A stretch of 64,000 nucleotides of DNA, from the NCBI GenBank assembly GCA_033439795.1, contig JAUTDP010000008.1:1798001-1862000 (forward strand), in the 5' to 3' direction. Below the pieces are notes generated by a model. It did not search any database. It worked only from the letters and a program-made list of their open reading frames with translations, and was not told the DNA's origin. Source of the DNA: Sordaria brevicollis. Its lineage: Eukaryota; Ascomycota; Sordariomycetes; Sordariales; Sordariaceae. How positions within the stretch are numbered: the stretch's first letter is position 1; every line of letters begins with the position of its first letter. Of this stretch, positions 47,801-57,776 are shown in pieces. Made by a program: the position numbers and the translations under genes.

Positions 47801-50707
47801 ATCACATCATCCCCATACATCCCCGAAAACTCCGTGATTGTTCATGTTAGAAACGGCCCAGGGAGACAACATCGTTCGATGTTTCACTCAACGGTCAGGG
47901 AAAGGGAGAGGAAAACGCCATGCAGTTACATCCTTGTAGGGATTGTTTGGTGGGGGTTGCCGGGTTTTCCCACACAGTAAGGTCGACGAATGAGTGGGCT
48001 CGTTGATCGAGGTCACCATGTTCCCATTCCGCACTCGCCTACGGTTTGACATGCCGCTTTGATGACGCGGTTCGAGATGATGGAGCCATCAGAAACATGG
48101 AAACTTCCGTGCCTCGTGTTGTGGTTCTCACACACTGCACTCACCCACCGAACTCCGTCAACATCGGCCCAGACGAACCGAGCTACGGAATGAAGAGCGG
48201 AAACATCAAATCGAGGCGAGAGCTCAACTCTCACCTGATTCCACTGACGACAATCACTCGGGCCGTTTTTCTCGCTTTCTTCAACTTCCAAGGCTCCCAA
48301 GGCACGCTACATACCGGTAACATCGGAAAATGCCGATCGTTTAATCGTCCCCCTTTCCCATTCTGTTTAGCTTCCTCCGTTCACTATTTTAAGCAAACAA
48401 CGCTAAAAGCTTTTAGCGCTTCAGACGGTGTTACATAGTTCCAACGGTTTTCTCGTCTCGGCGGAGTTTCCGATCTCTTTTCGCATATGAAGTGCCGGTT
48501 TAGTTTCGTTTCAGGCTTTCAGCAACTTGCAAGCTAGGGAATTGGTTCATGCGATGAACAAACCATGTCTGTGAGTAAAATACGAAGACTTGGACATGGC
48601 ATAAACATCATTGTCAAGACGCCTGTTTCGACTCACATCGTTTGCCTGGTCCGACTTCTTCTACGTTCACATGTAGAAAGTCGGCCAAGCTTCTTCAAAT
48701 GACATCTTCAGCTTCACGGTTGGCTTAAGATGATCTGGTGCGGTTTGTTTTCTCGAAAAGATAGGCAGACGTGAATGATCAGTAAACACATATTTGAATT
48801 CTGCCGATCATTAACTACAGAAGCTTGTCAAACTCTGTTAGTCTGTCTGACTGTGAAACAAAACGTCTCGAGCGCCTCCGGTTACTAGCCATTGTTTGCA
48901 CCCACGTGGAAACCGTTGAATACTGTGTTCAAAGCAAGGTGTTTCGACAAGATCTCTGAAAAGGCTGTTTCACGTTGTACATCATTCCTTCGAAAACTTT
49001 GACGGGACGGCAACGTCCGGCAACGTCCGGCAGCGCGGGCAACGGGCGCTTCGGCACTCTTTGAGTTTCACCATGTTAAATATCACCGAACGGCACAAGC
49101 GGGACGGTGCCGAGTGTTGTGAAGGGAGAACCGTTGACGATGCTATCGAGGGATGAACGTGGACATTCCTTCTTATTGTTCACTTCCCTTCCATTCCCTT
49201 CCTTACCGCTTTCCTCTTTACAACATTTCCCTTTGCAATTAAGAACTGAAGCAAATAAATTGCAAGGGAAGAAGTCCAAGACAACACTCACTTTGGGTTG
49301 AGACACGTCACTCTGCAGTCGATGTTGAGGATTCCAGAAACTGAACATTGTGAGATTTGGTACGCACTGTGTTCGCAGTGAGTTGAAGTCACGGTGTCGA
49401 TCTTTCATTCTAGTAACGTTCTAAACGTCCCGTCGCCTTCCATTCCTTCATTCCTTCTTCTTCGTTTTTCGTTGGTCAATCGTTCTTTCCTCCCTTCTTC
49501 GATTGTTCTTTCCGTTGGGCTCTTTCTGTTTGTTCCCTTCGGTGATGGTTCTTTCCCTCCGGCTCTTTCTCCGCCGATGCTTTCCCGCTTTTATGTGTAA
49601 GTGGCTTGCTCCTTCCATTTGTATACTGAAACAGATCAGTAATCACCCCACCTGTATTCAAACGGGCGAATCGATTTGGACAACTGTCTTGTTGTAAGCT
49701 GTAGCTCTAGGATTTCCATGTGCTCGCCGAGTTCTGTCCTTAGTTCTAGTGATTCAAAGGCTTCAATCAGATCTTTGTGACACCTTCCTGATAATCCATG
49801 AAGCAGATGATGTTGGCCGTTGTGAGCATGCAGTGGAGGTGGTGTTAGACAAGGGCAGAAGCATGTGAATGAGATAAGGCAGGGTAAAATTGGATGCTAG
49901 TCTTGAGCAAAGCTGTCTCATCGAAAACTATAAGCGAGTTCGCTTGTGGACGAAACACGCACATCGTACCTGTCAATGCGGCGAGGAACAGCGTTACATC
50001 GACGAAGAAAACTTCCCTGTTCCTGATTCGTAGAGATTCGGTAATCGAACATCGGAGAACAACAACAACAACAAGACAGGGGTCGGCGAATTCAGAACGG
50101 TACATACTATGGTAACTGTCCGTGTGGTACCAGTAAAAACATGTGGAAGTGGATATGGTTCGTTCGCCGTGTAACTTGGGGATGATGGGTGTTGGTTGTG
50201 GATATGGTTCGTGGTGGTCGGTGGAATATGCAGTGTATGGGAAAGGTGTGGGTGGTATTCTAGACGCCGGTCCTCTCTTCCGTTGAAGCCGTTCCTTGTC
50301 CGGATTTATGCGTTGGCTTCTGTTAAGGTCTAGGTTCAGTGATACGTCGTCTGTTATGGTGTAAGGTGAGAGAAGAATGGTGGGTGTGGTGAACTGCGTG
50401 GTCGATCATTGGAGCGTTGGTGGGAAGGAAAGCTTCTGATGCATGCATTACAGGCGGCATGGTTGACGGTTCTCGGTGAGCAGGTTTCCAATTCATGAGA
50501 GAAAACTAGTATACACTATTCGCTGGCCCGTCCAGCAATCTAACTGCAATAACCATTCCGTGTATTTCGCGTAGTAAATGGAGGAAATGCAATCAAGAAG
50601 AAACCCAGAAACCCAGCTTTGAAGCTCCATATGTATGAGGGGGTATCAAAACAGCAATCTCATGGCGCCTAAACACGCCGGTATCCCAGGTCCTTTCTGT
50701 CCCGCCG
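44820..50707. other. Gene-poor 5.9 kb region
   Basis: I find no intact protein gene here. It includes the RTP1 promoter and a possible orphan first exon at 45427 (ATG, then MPEWAQPQ, then GTAGGT). A tandem CAACGTCCGG lies at 49011-49032, and pyrimidine-rich tracts occur near 49170-49230 and 49430-49580. Overlapping frames of up to 200 codons at 45.2-46.0 kb lack coding character or homology I recognise. Noncoding transcripts or an unrecognised multi-exon gene are possible. Confidence 0.4.
49011..49032 (+). repeat. Short tandem repeat of CAACGTCCGG
   Basis: Two exact tandem copies of a 10 bp unit are followed by a partial diverged copy, in the gene-poor region. Confidence 0.7.
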
Positions 50708-50829
50708 TCAAGGAAATCGTCCAGCAATGTCCTTCTTCCCAATTTCCCGGCACAAAGGCAATCCGCCAAACGTGATAACCATGAGTATATCTGCCAGTCT
50801 TTCGAGCAATTCCTGCCTCCTCTCCTTGT

Positions 50830-51311
50830 CTAGCCCATTCTGCGAATACTTGGCGTGACCATGACAGGTCGAGGTGTATCGGTCGTCGTCATTGTTGTAG
50901 GGAAAACCTCGGGAGGAGACCCTCTGAAGGCCGGGGTAAAGTCACCAAGACTTGTGGTCGAGCTGTTGCTGACGCCCATAGCCGGATTGCTGGTGTTGAA
51001 TGTTGATTCGAATCCAGTAAAGACTGGAGGGGCGATCCATGCCGACTCATAGGAAAGCATGCCATCTAGTGCTCGAGGCACACGAATCTCGAAGCGTGTT
51101 GCTGACGGTACGACTTCCGATTCTTCTCCACGGCCCATAGCCTATCATTGGGTTAGCATATGTCGCACACTATAGAGAAAATGCTTGATCTTACCAGGCA
51201 AGTGGCACATGCAGCGTAGTTGACCCAGACCCAGTTCATGCAGTTGTAGGTGTAGAAGTGCTTGCACCTGTACTTGTAGTAACCACCACCTTGACCGCCG
51301 CCGTTGCTCAT
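50830..51311 (-). CDS. Small Cys-rich fungal protein of unknown function
   Basis: Exons 51311-51195 and 51141-50830 are joined across a 53 nt intron (donor GTAAGA, branch GCTAAC, acceptor GATAG, phase 0), giving 142 aa. The N-terminus has a Gly run, then CKHFYTYNCMNWVWVNYAAC followed by ATCLAMGRGEE. This spaced-Cys pattern (C-x7-C-x9-C-x2-C) is shared by uncharacterised Pezizomycotina proteins and could bind zinc. The rest is Ser/Thr/Pro-rich and ends TPSIRRMG. An optional further intron, 50973-50924 (50 nt, donor GTCAGC, acceptor CTTCAG), would shift the frame into a different C-terminus reading to TGA at 50710-50708, giving 166 aa. The N-terminal half is well supported; which C-terminus is used is unresolved. 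Confidence 0.65.
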
Positions 51312-53173
51312 TTTGGGTAGTGTAGGATAGAGAGAAAAGATCAGTCTGTAGGATGAGTTATAAAGGATGACAAGTGAAGAGTGCCAAGTGGTATAAGCTG
51401 TTGAAGTTTTTGAAGCTCTGTGTGTGATGATACTCTGAGAACGAAAAAGCAACGACAATAAGACAGCCAGGACTCTTATATATACCTGATGGGTGACCCC
51501 AGAACAACGGCTGCTACGTATGCATGGGATATCGGACCATGCCATATGGCAAGACTGACAAGGACCCTCGGAGACGTACCGGCAGGTGTTCAACCTTGAC
51601 AGGGCATGACCAGGGTGACGAGATCGAGCCTCAAAGACACTGGGCTGTTTGCTGTCAACGGAAATGCCTATTGCCTTGACAGGTCTTGGTACCTATCATT
51701 AAAGTGATGTATCCGGAGCCATGGTCAAGTTCCACGCTTGAGTAGCCGCCCTCTTAGCCTCTCTGGCTGCCAGTCTTACGACTCTGGGTCATGGGTATGG
51801 AGTTTTGTCTGCTATCAGTTGAGCCCGACGCTCCGCAATGAAAGAAGGCCATGATCTCATGAGGAGGAAAAGGAAACGAGAATAGGTGGATGACTGGCCG
51901 GTTACAGACCGGACACTGGCGCATTGGTGATCAGAGAGTGGGATCAGACATGGAAGTCCAGGGTGAGCAGGGGCCGATTCGGCCACGAATGGAGGCTATA
52001 TGACGGTGCATTATGATACTGTGGACGGGATATGAAGTGGGAAAATGGACAAGCAGAAGAAGCTAACGAGCTGTGAGGGAGAATACGTATGCATTTTCCA
52101 GAACCTCAAGACGGGAATTCTGGGTCCAGAAAGAGGTCCGTTAATTGCAAGGGGCTATAGCTGACACCCCATGCTAGCCTGTTTGATCGTGGCCATTGGT
52201 CCCAAGCTTGGCCAATGCCAAATGCTGATGAAACAAAGATTCGGCCGGAGGGCTTCGAAAGGCATTCGTGAGTGTAAGAGGTCAAATCATATAATGTTGG
52301 TGATGGCCAAACGAAGCTCGGCGGGTAGACGACGACTTGTCTCTTGACCGACCATGACGGTCAATGGATGAGGATGATGCCGTGGAACAAATTCAAGCAG
52401 GGAGAGAGGAAGGAAGATAGGACATCATATCACCCACTGAGGTGTTTCGATATAACAATGGAACCGTCACATGGAAGCGTCACATTGAACCCCCCACCGT
52501 GGCACCTTGATGGGCTGCTTTCTGAAAGTGATCCATGGCGCGATGTGTTGACGGACGATGTTGAGTGGCGGCGGTAGAAGCCAACCACAGTCCCCAAGTT
52601 GTCCCCTCGTTGTCCCCTCGCCAACAATCCCAATAAGTTCCCTTGATGATGCATGATAGACTTGATGAAGAATGTGAGGGAGACGGGACGGGGAGACAAT
52701 CACGCAGGACGCCATGTTGTACAACAAGACAAGAAGAGTCCAAGCGGGCCGTAACGGGACGGGATGGCCAGGGACTGGTCTCTCGTACTCTCAATTGCTC
52801 AATTGGTGTTGAGGCTGAAGTGTCGGATCCAATGGGGAAATTTGGAATGTCTCAGTCGCATGTTGGTTGGCGGCGAGATGTGGGAGATGGAAATTGTGGG
52901 AGGAGGAAAGGTCATGTTTCAATCCAAAGTCCAAAAGAGTTGAGGTTTGGAATCGAGGTGGAAGCTGGAATTCAATTGACACCGTGACTGAATTCCACTG
53001 GACAATAGCGGTCCTTCCCCGCTGAGGATTAGCGGGGCATGTTCCCAGTCTTCGCTTGACATCTTCTCTTTAATTGGTCGATATCAAGCCGTTGCTGCCG
53101 CTCTAGCCCAGATCGGGTCAAGTCAGGCACAGGTACCGAGCCAGGTAAATTGTTAAGGAAGTCTCCTTTTTGC
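51312..53173. other. Intergenic region left of the inverted-repeat element
   Basis: This 1.86 kb has no supported gene. It contains a perfect 7 bp-stem hairpin, CCCCGCT/AGCGGGG with 7 nt loop, at 53017-53037. A duplicated TTGTCCCCTCG lies near 52601-52622. Confidence 0.45.
53017..53037. promoter_or_regulatory. CCCCGCT...AGCGGGG inverted repeat
   Basis: A 7 bp perfect inverted repeat flanks a 7 nt loop. Each arm contains GCGGGG, which fits the SYGGRG consensus of the fungal carbon-repression factor CreA/CRE-1. A pair in opposite orientation could be a binding site, or just a hairpin. Confidence 0.3.
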
Positions 53174-53178
53174 CCAGC

Positions 53179-53216
53179 GGTTAAATCCACTGTATAGTTT
53201 GGTTAAATCCACTGTA
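53179..53216 (+). repeat. Left 38 bp inverted repeat
   Basis: It is made of a 16 bp unit GGTTAAATCCACTGTA present twice, 22 bp apart. It is the exact reverse complement of 53505-53542. Confidence 0.9.
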
Positions 53217-53504
53217 CCCACATCCAAATCGCAGCAAAACTTCAAGCTGCACGGGCCATCTCAAACCTCCCGCTCCGGCGCCCAGGCTCCAAAACTCCAG
53301 GTCGTAGACACCGGACCTCGGAAAGTCAATTTCGCGACGTAAACAAATCCCAATAATAACCGGCCTCATTTCTCAAGACGGTCCCTTCAAAGCCCTGTTT
53401 AACTCTCAAGTTTTTTGAAGCCTAAATTGGCTCTTTGTTGTCGTTATCTCCAAATTACTCGCAGTATTGACTAGATGACTTCGGTGTAAGCCGGCCTTGA
53501 AGGA

Positions 53505-53542
53505 TACAGTGGATTTAACCAAACTATACAGTGGATTTAACC
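53505..53542 (-). repeat. Right 38 bp inverted repeat
   Basis: It is the exact reverse complement of 53179-53216, again containing the 16 bp unit twice at a 22 bp spacing. Confidence 0.9.
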
Positions 53543-53548
53543 AACTTG

Positions 53549-55071
53549 CCTTTTTGCTTCCATCGTTCAACCCACCACCTCCATTTGGCAACTTCTCCTT
53601 CTTCCATCTCCATATTCATCTTCTGTCGTCGTCGCAATCGGACCAGAATCGCAACCCCTGGAAACCAGGCTGAGCCCGGCCTGGGCATCCTCGGCAAGAT
53701 ATCATGGCATGACGATGCCATTCAACATCTTCTCAACGTCTTTACTTTTCCACGTTGTGAACTTGTGCTGGATCTCATCACATCCTTGATCACGCATCAA
53801 GACACCACGAAACCATGGAATCATCCGTCGCCCCTTCCTGCCAAAGAGACTTAAGTCTACTCATTTCCCGCTCGCATTCACACAGTAACATATTCTCTTG
53901 GACGATGCACTATGCACTATTCCGGACATACTATCCCTTCATTACACGACACACACAAGTGGTGACGGCATATTGCTTGCCTTCTAGAAGTCCATCATGA
54001 TGTGTTACACAGCATTGCCCGTCCCTCTTCTTCGCTTCTGTTCTACTTACCCCTCAACTTTCCCAGGCCGATATCAAGCTCATCGATCTGTACCACGATA
54101 CCCAAAGCGCTCAGCCTAGGCACGTATCTACGCGTGGTCAACATACCCTTTTCATGAAATTGCTGAATAGCAATCCAGAGCATGACCGAGAGCTAGATTC
54201 GTGTCTTGTGACAATGGGCGGCTTGAAGCGCCGGCCATGATGATGGTGTCTTGGGCTTTCTGGTTGATTGAAGCCATGTGATGCTATCAAGAGCCCACCG
54301 GCCGTTTCCTTACGACTACCAGCTCATCGTGGCAAGTTGGTTCATGACGCTTGCCTTCACCGCGGCTTGATAACTTGATCAAGAGCCTTTTCCCGCAATG
54401 ACAACGGCCTATAGATTGTGCACAGGCAGACGACGCCATCATGGGTTCATGGGTCCTCTTGATATAACCCACACGGGTTCAGCAGCCATACCCTCTTTGT
54501 CTGGTCAACTCCATGCTGTACTACCTGGACATCACTCCACCTCCATCGCTTAGCTCAAAGTCGAGGTCTGGCGGACAACTCTTCTACGTCTATCTGAAAC
54601 CTTTATCGCTCAAAAGAAGCCTTTCAAACTTCTGCATGCGGGACAACTGCGAGCAGCCGAGAAGGGGCATCGCCTTTCTCAACAACGTTCAAACCGCAGA
54701 AATGGAAACTTTCTACTGTAGCTGTATTAAACTGATTATCCGTTACAAGACAGTGTCCATCATTCTTGATTGTTAAGTTGACCGTTATCGCTGGACGAAC
54801 ATACTTGTATTGGCTGGTCGGATATGTCTGTAGGATGGGGGTTAGGGTTAATGCCCGAGGTTGCGTCCGGACAACCACGTAGACCAGGCGGCAGACTTCC
54901 CGGTCTTGGCACCGTGACCGCGCGTTTCAATGTCGTGCATGTTTAATTGTTTCGTCCCAAGACGCGTCTCGCCTGGCAATCACAAAGTCCACCGCCCCGC
55001 TCTAGCACGACAACATCGTCAACGACATCATCCATTTGGTCATTATATCTCCCATCATTATACTGACCGAA
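53549..55071. promoter_or_regulatory. Upstream region of the right AT-hook gene
   Basis: This 1.5 kb has no supported gene. A telobox-like GGGTTAGGGTTA lies at 54839-54850, about 220 bp before the ATG at 55072. Confidence 0.45.
54839..54850 (+). promoter_or_regulatory. Telobox-like motif
   Basis: GGGTTAGGGTTA is two units of the telomere repeat in a likely promoter. A near-identical motif lies upstream of LSM2. Confidence 0.35.
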
Positions 55072-57504
55072 ATGACTCCCATGAGGGAGATCGCCGCTTC
55101 GGACGACGACGACAGCGATTTCGACCATGTCGACGACGACCCCATCAACGACGGCGTTGACGAAATCCAAGACGCGCCAGCGCAGCATAACCAAGCTCAA
55201 GAAGGACACCACAGTCTTCATGATGATAGCAACGTCTCGACGGACTTGTCCTTCTTCCAGCGCGTCTACGACGAACAAAGAGCAGTAACAATCGCAGGAA
55301 CTTACCTCGGCACCAACGTCACGACGCAGGGACACCGGCCGACTGTTAAGAGCGATCAATCCTCCTCGATAACCGACCCAGTACCAGCTAGTCGTCGACC
55401 ACAAAAACGAAAGATAGGCGATAACATCATCGATCTGACCGATCTTACCCAAGTCACCACTCCTAGGAAAAGCGGCGATGGCAAAGGAAAGACGACCGAA
55501 GGCGCAGCCCCTGCGCAACCCAGGGCCGAGCCAAAGACCGAATTACCGCGACAATCAATCGTGCGAATAGACCCTTACGAGTTTCCCGACGATGGAGACG
55601 ATGATTATACGATCCCTCCATTGCCCAAGAAGAAGACCAAGACAATGGCGAAACGTGCTTCACAGACCTCATCCAATGGTCTTCCCGCGGTGCAACCCGA
55701 TGCGACACCCGATCACGATGACATCAGCTTCATTCCACTACCCCCGCCCCCGTCCGAACATGCGCCTTCTTCTGTCGTCCAGATTCGTAGCTACCAGAAA
55801 CCGATATCCAGCGAAGAGAACCCCTCGACAAGCAGCGTGTCTGCCAATGCGACGCAACGCTTATACATCGCTCCGAGCGCCCTTACGGCCAGTCAGAAAG
55901 AGGAATACAGGATAGTCAGCTTGTCTACCCAGGAGACACAGGATAACATGGCGGGCATGGTCACACAAGACGACATGGCTACACAAGAAAACATACCTCC
56001 ACAGTCTTCGCTACCTGCGGTGCCGCCATCAGATCCATACCCAACTCAGATGTACGGAGAAGGGCTGTTATATGCCGGGGCAGGGACTGCATACAAGTCG
56101 AGCGGCATGACTACCGTTGTACCCTCTAATCTCAGCGAGATTATACGCGGTATCAATGGCGATAATGCGCAGAATGCCGCCGTGCCGAATATGATGACTT
56201 CAATGTCGGGCCTGGGATCGGGGAGTCTGGAGATGGGCACTCCGGTGAGAGTTAGAACCAACTTTCCGGTATCATCTCCGGATATCATCGGCGGAGGGTC
56301 GCCAGATAGTCGTACAAGTGGGAGAAGGAGGAAAGCCACACAGATCTCGGATGAAGATGTAACTCAGCCTTTGGAAAGTAGTCGGTTGGCGGAGACCCGA
56401 GAGATGAGCGCAGAGGACAGCGCTGATTACACTATTGGCACGATTAATACCCACCAGGAGTCAACGATTCTCGGCAACGATCAGATACAAATTAATGAAG
56501 TTATCGAACATACTACTGATGCAACGGCATCCAGCAGTACTGTCAAAAAGAAGAGAGGACGGAAGAAGAAGGAACCCGTTCGAATGGTTACCGAAGACGA
56601 AAATGCTTTGGATGATAGCTTTGAGGCTACCGAGTATCAACAGTCAGAAGAGGTTTCAGTCGCCGTTTCTGAGCCTAAAGAGCCTGAACAGCCACCGACT
56701 AAAAGAAGACGTGGGCGGCCACGGAAGTCTGATGTTGCCGCCACTCAAAAAGCGTCAACGCCCCAACTTGACGACGGAGACGAGCTGGCCTCACCTGCAC
56801 CAACAACAAGCAGGAAAAGGGGCGCCAATAACAACAGCACAAGTAAACGGAAAGCCTCCGCGCCTCTAGTAATCGACGACAGCGAAAGTGACGGGAACCT
56901 CTCTGACCCACCAGAAGATATACCCGACGAAGAAGACCCCTTTGAGGCAGAGCCAGAAATACCTCCAAGTGACGAGAACGATGACGAAGAGGAAGAGGAA
57001 GGACCACCGCGTAAGCGTGGACGACCATCAGCGAAAGCGGCAGCACCAGCAGAGGCACCACCACCAACAAAGGGGAAACGAGGCAGGCCACCGAAAAACA
57101 AGGTGGTGCAAGAGGAAGTCTCGGCCTCCTTAGCAAAGAAGAATGGCCGGTCGTCCAAGTCGAGGGTCATTGCGGAATCTGAAGACGACGATGATGATCA
57201 GGATCATGCCATAAAGGAGGATATGGAAGAAGAACATGAAGAAGAAGGGAACAACAATACCCGGGAGGAAACCACGCCTGTCCCTGATACAAAACCATCT
57301 CCTGAACCCCGTGCTACGAAAGAAGAAGAAGAAGAAGAAGAAGAAGAAGAAGAAAAGGACAAGGACAGCGTGAAGAAGGAGAAAGATGACACTATGAAGC
57401 CAGCGAGCTTCTTGTCAATGCAAAGCCAAGTCAAGTACAGAGTAGGCCTGAGCAAACGCTCGAGAGTGGCGTCGCTTTTGAAGGTGGTACCGAGGAAGCA
57501 ATGA
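55072..57504 (+). CDS. AT-hook nuclear protein, 810 aa
   Basis: Single-exon frame. ATG at 55072 is chosen; the frame extends a few codons upstream without an ATG. Four AT-hook-type cores lie in the C-terminal half: KKRGRKKKEP, KRRRGRPRKSD, RKRGRPSAK and KGKRGRPPKNK. Acidic stretches lie between them, and a poly-Glu run is encoded by (GAA)n at 57322-57354. The last 30 residues, beginning at VKYRVGLSKRSRVASLLKVV, look conserved and non-repetitive, unlike the rest. The protein starts acidic (SDDDDSDFDHVDDDP). A nuclear, DNA-binding role is expected from the AT-hooks; I do not recognise the orthologue. It is transcribed towards the next gene, 272 bp downstream on the same strand. Confidence 0.85.
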   Translation: MTPMREIAASDDDDSDFDHVDDDPINDGVDEIQDAPAQHNQAQEGHHSLHDDSNVSTDLSFFQRVYDEQRAVTIAGTYLGTNVTTQGHRPTVKSDQSSSITDPVPASRRPQKRKIGDNIIDLTDLTQVTTPRKSGDGKGKTTEGAAPAQPRAEPKTELPRQSIVRIDPYEFPDDGDDDYTIPPLPKKKTKTMAKRASQTSSNGLPAVQPDATPDHDDISFIPLPPPPSEHAPSSVVQIRSYQKPISSEENPSTSSVSANATQRLYIAPSALTASQKEEYRIVSLSTQETQDNMAGMVTQDDMATQENIPPQSSLPAVPPSDPYPTQMYGEGLLYAGAGTAYKSSGMTTVVPSNLSEIIRGINGDNAQNAAVPNMMTSMSGLGSGSLEMGTPVRVRTNFPVSSPDIIGGGSPDSRTSGRRRKATQISDEDVTQPLESSRLAETREMSAEDSADYTIGTINTHQESTILGNDQIQINEVIEHTTDATASSSTVKKKRGRKKKEPVRMVTEDENALDDSFEATEYQQSEEVSVAVSEPKEPEQPPTKRRRGRPRKSDVAATQKASTPQLDDGDELASPAPTTSRKRGANNNSTSKRKASAPLVIDDSESDGNLSDPPEDIPDEEDPFEAEPEIPPSDENDDEEEEEGPPRKRGRPSAKAAAPAEAPPPTKGKRGRPPKNKVVQEEVSASLAKKNGRSSKSRVIAESEDDDDDQDHAIKEDMEEEHEEEGNNNTREETTPVPDTKPSPEPRATKEEEEEEEEEEEKDKDSVKKEKDDTMKPASFLSMQSQVKYRVGLSKRSRVASLLKVVPRKQ
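57322..57354 (+). repeat. (GAA)n microsatellite, coding
   Basis: About eleven GAA triplets in frame encode a poly-Glu run in the AT-hook protein. Confidence 0.9.
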
Positions 57505-57776
57505 TGATAGTGGTCGGAGTCATATACCCAATTGTTATTTGGCCATACATAGTATTGTATATACGATTCGCATTCATACCCCAAACTTAACTTGTATAGT
57601 TGATGATAATGACTCAAATCCAGCATCCTCACCACCCACACACGTACTTATAACCATCATCTTTTCCCAGTTTCTCACTCCGCCCCTCCGCCCCTTAAGC
57701 AACTCAACTCAACGCCCCATCACCATCATCACCCTCCTCACACGTTCACCTGCCCGCAACGAACACACAAAACGAA

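Larger units (their letters stand above)
53174..53548. mobile_element. MITE-like inverted-repeat element
   Basis: A segment of about 370 bp is bounded by perfect 38 bp inverted repeats (53179-53216 and 53505-53542). A 9 bp direct repeat CCTTTTTGC lies just outside on both sides (53165-53173 and 53549-53557), as expected of a target-site duplication. The interior has no coding frame. Size, structure and lack of a gene fit a nonautonomous DNA transposon. The inner ends read TA-CAGTG, also seen at Tc1/mariner termini, so superfamily and true ends are uncertain. Confidence 0.6.
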
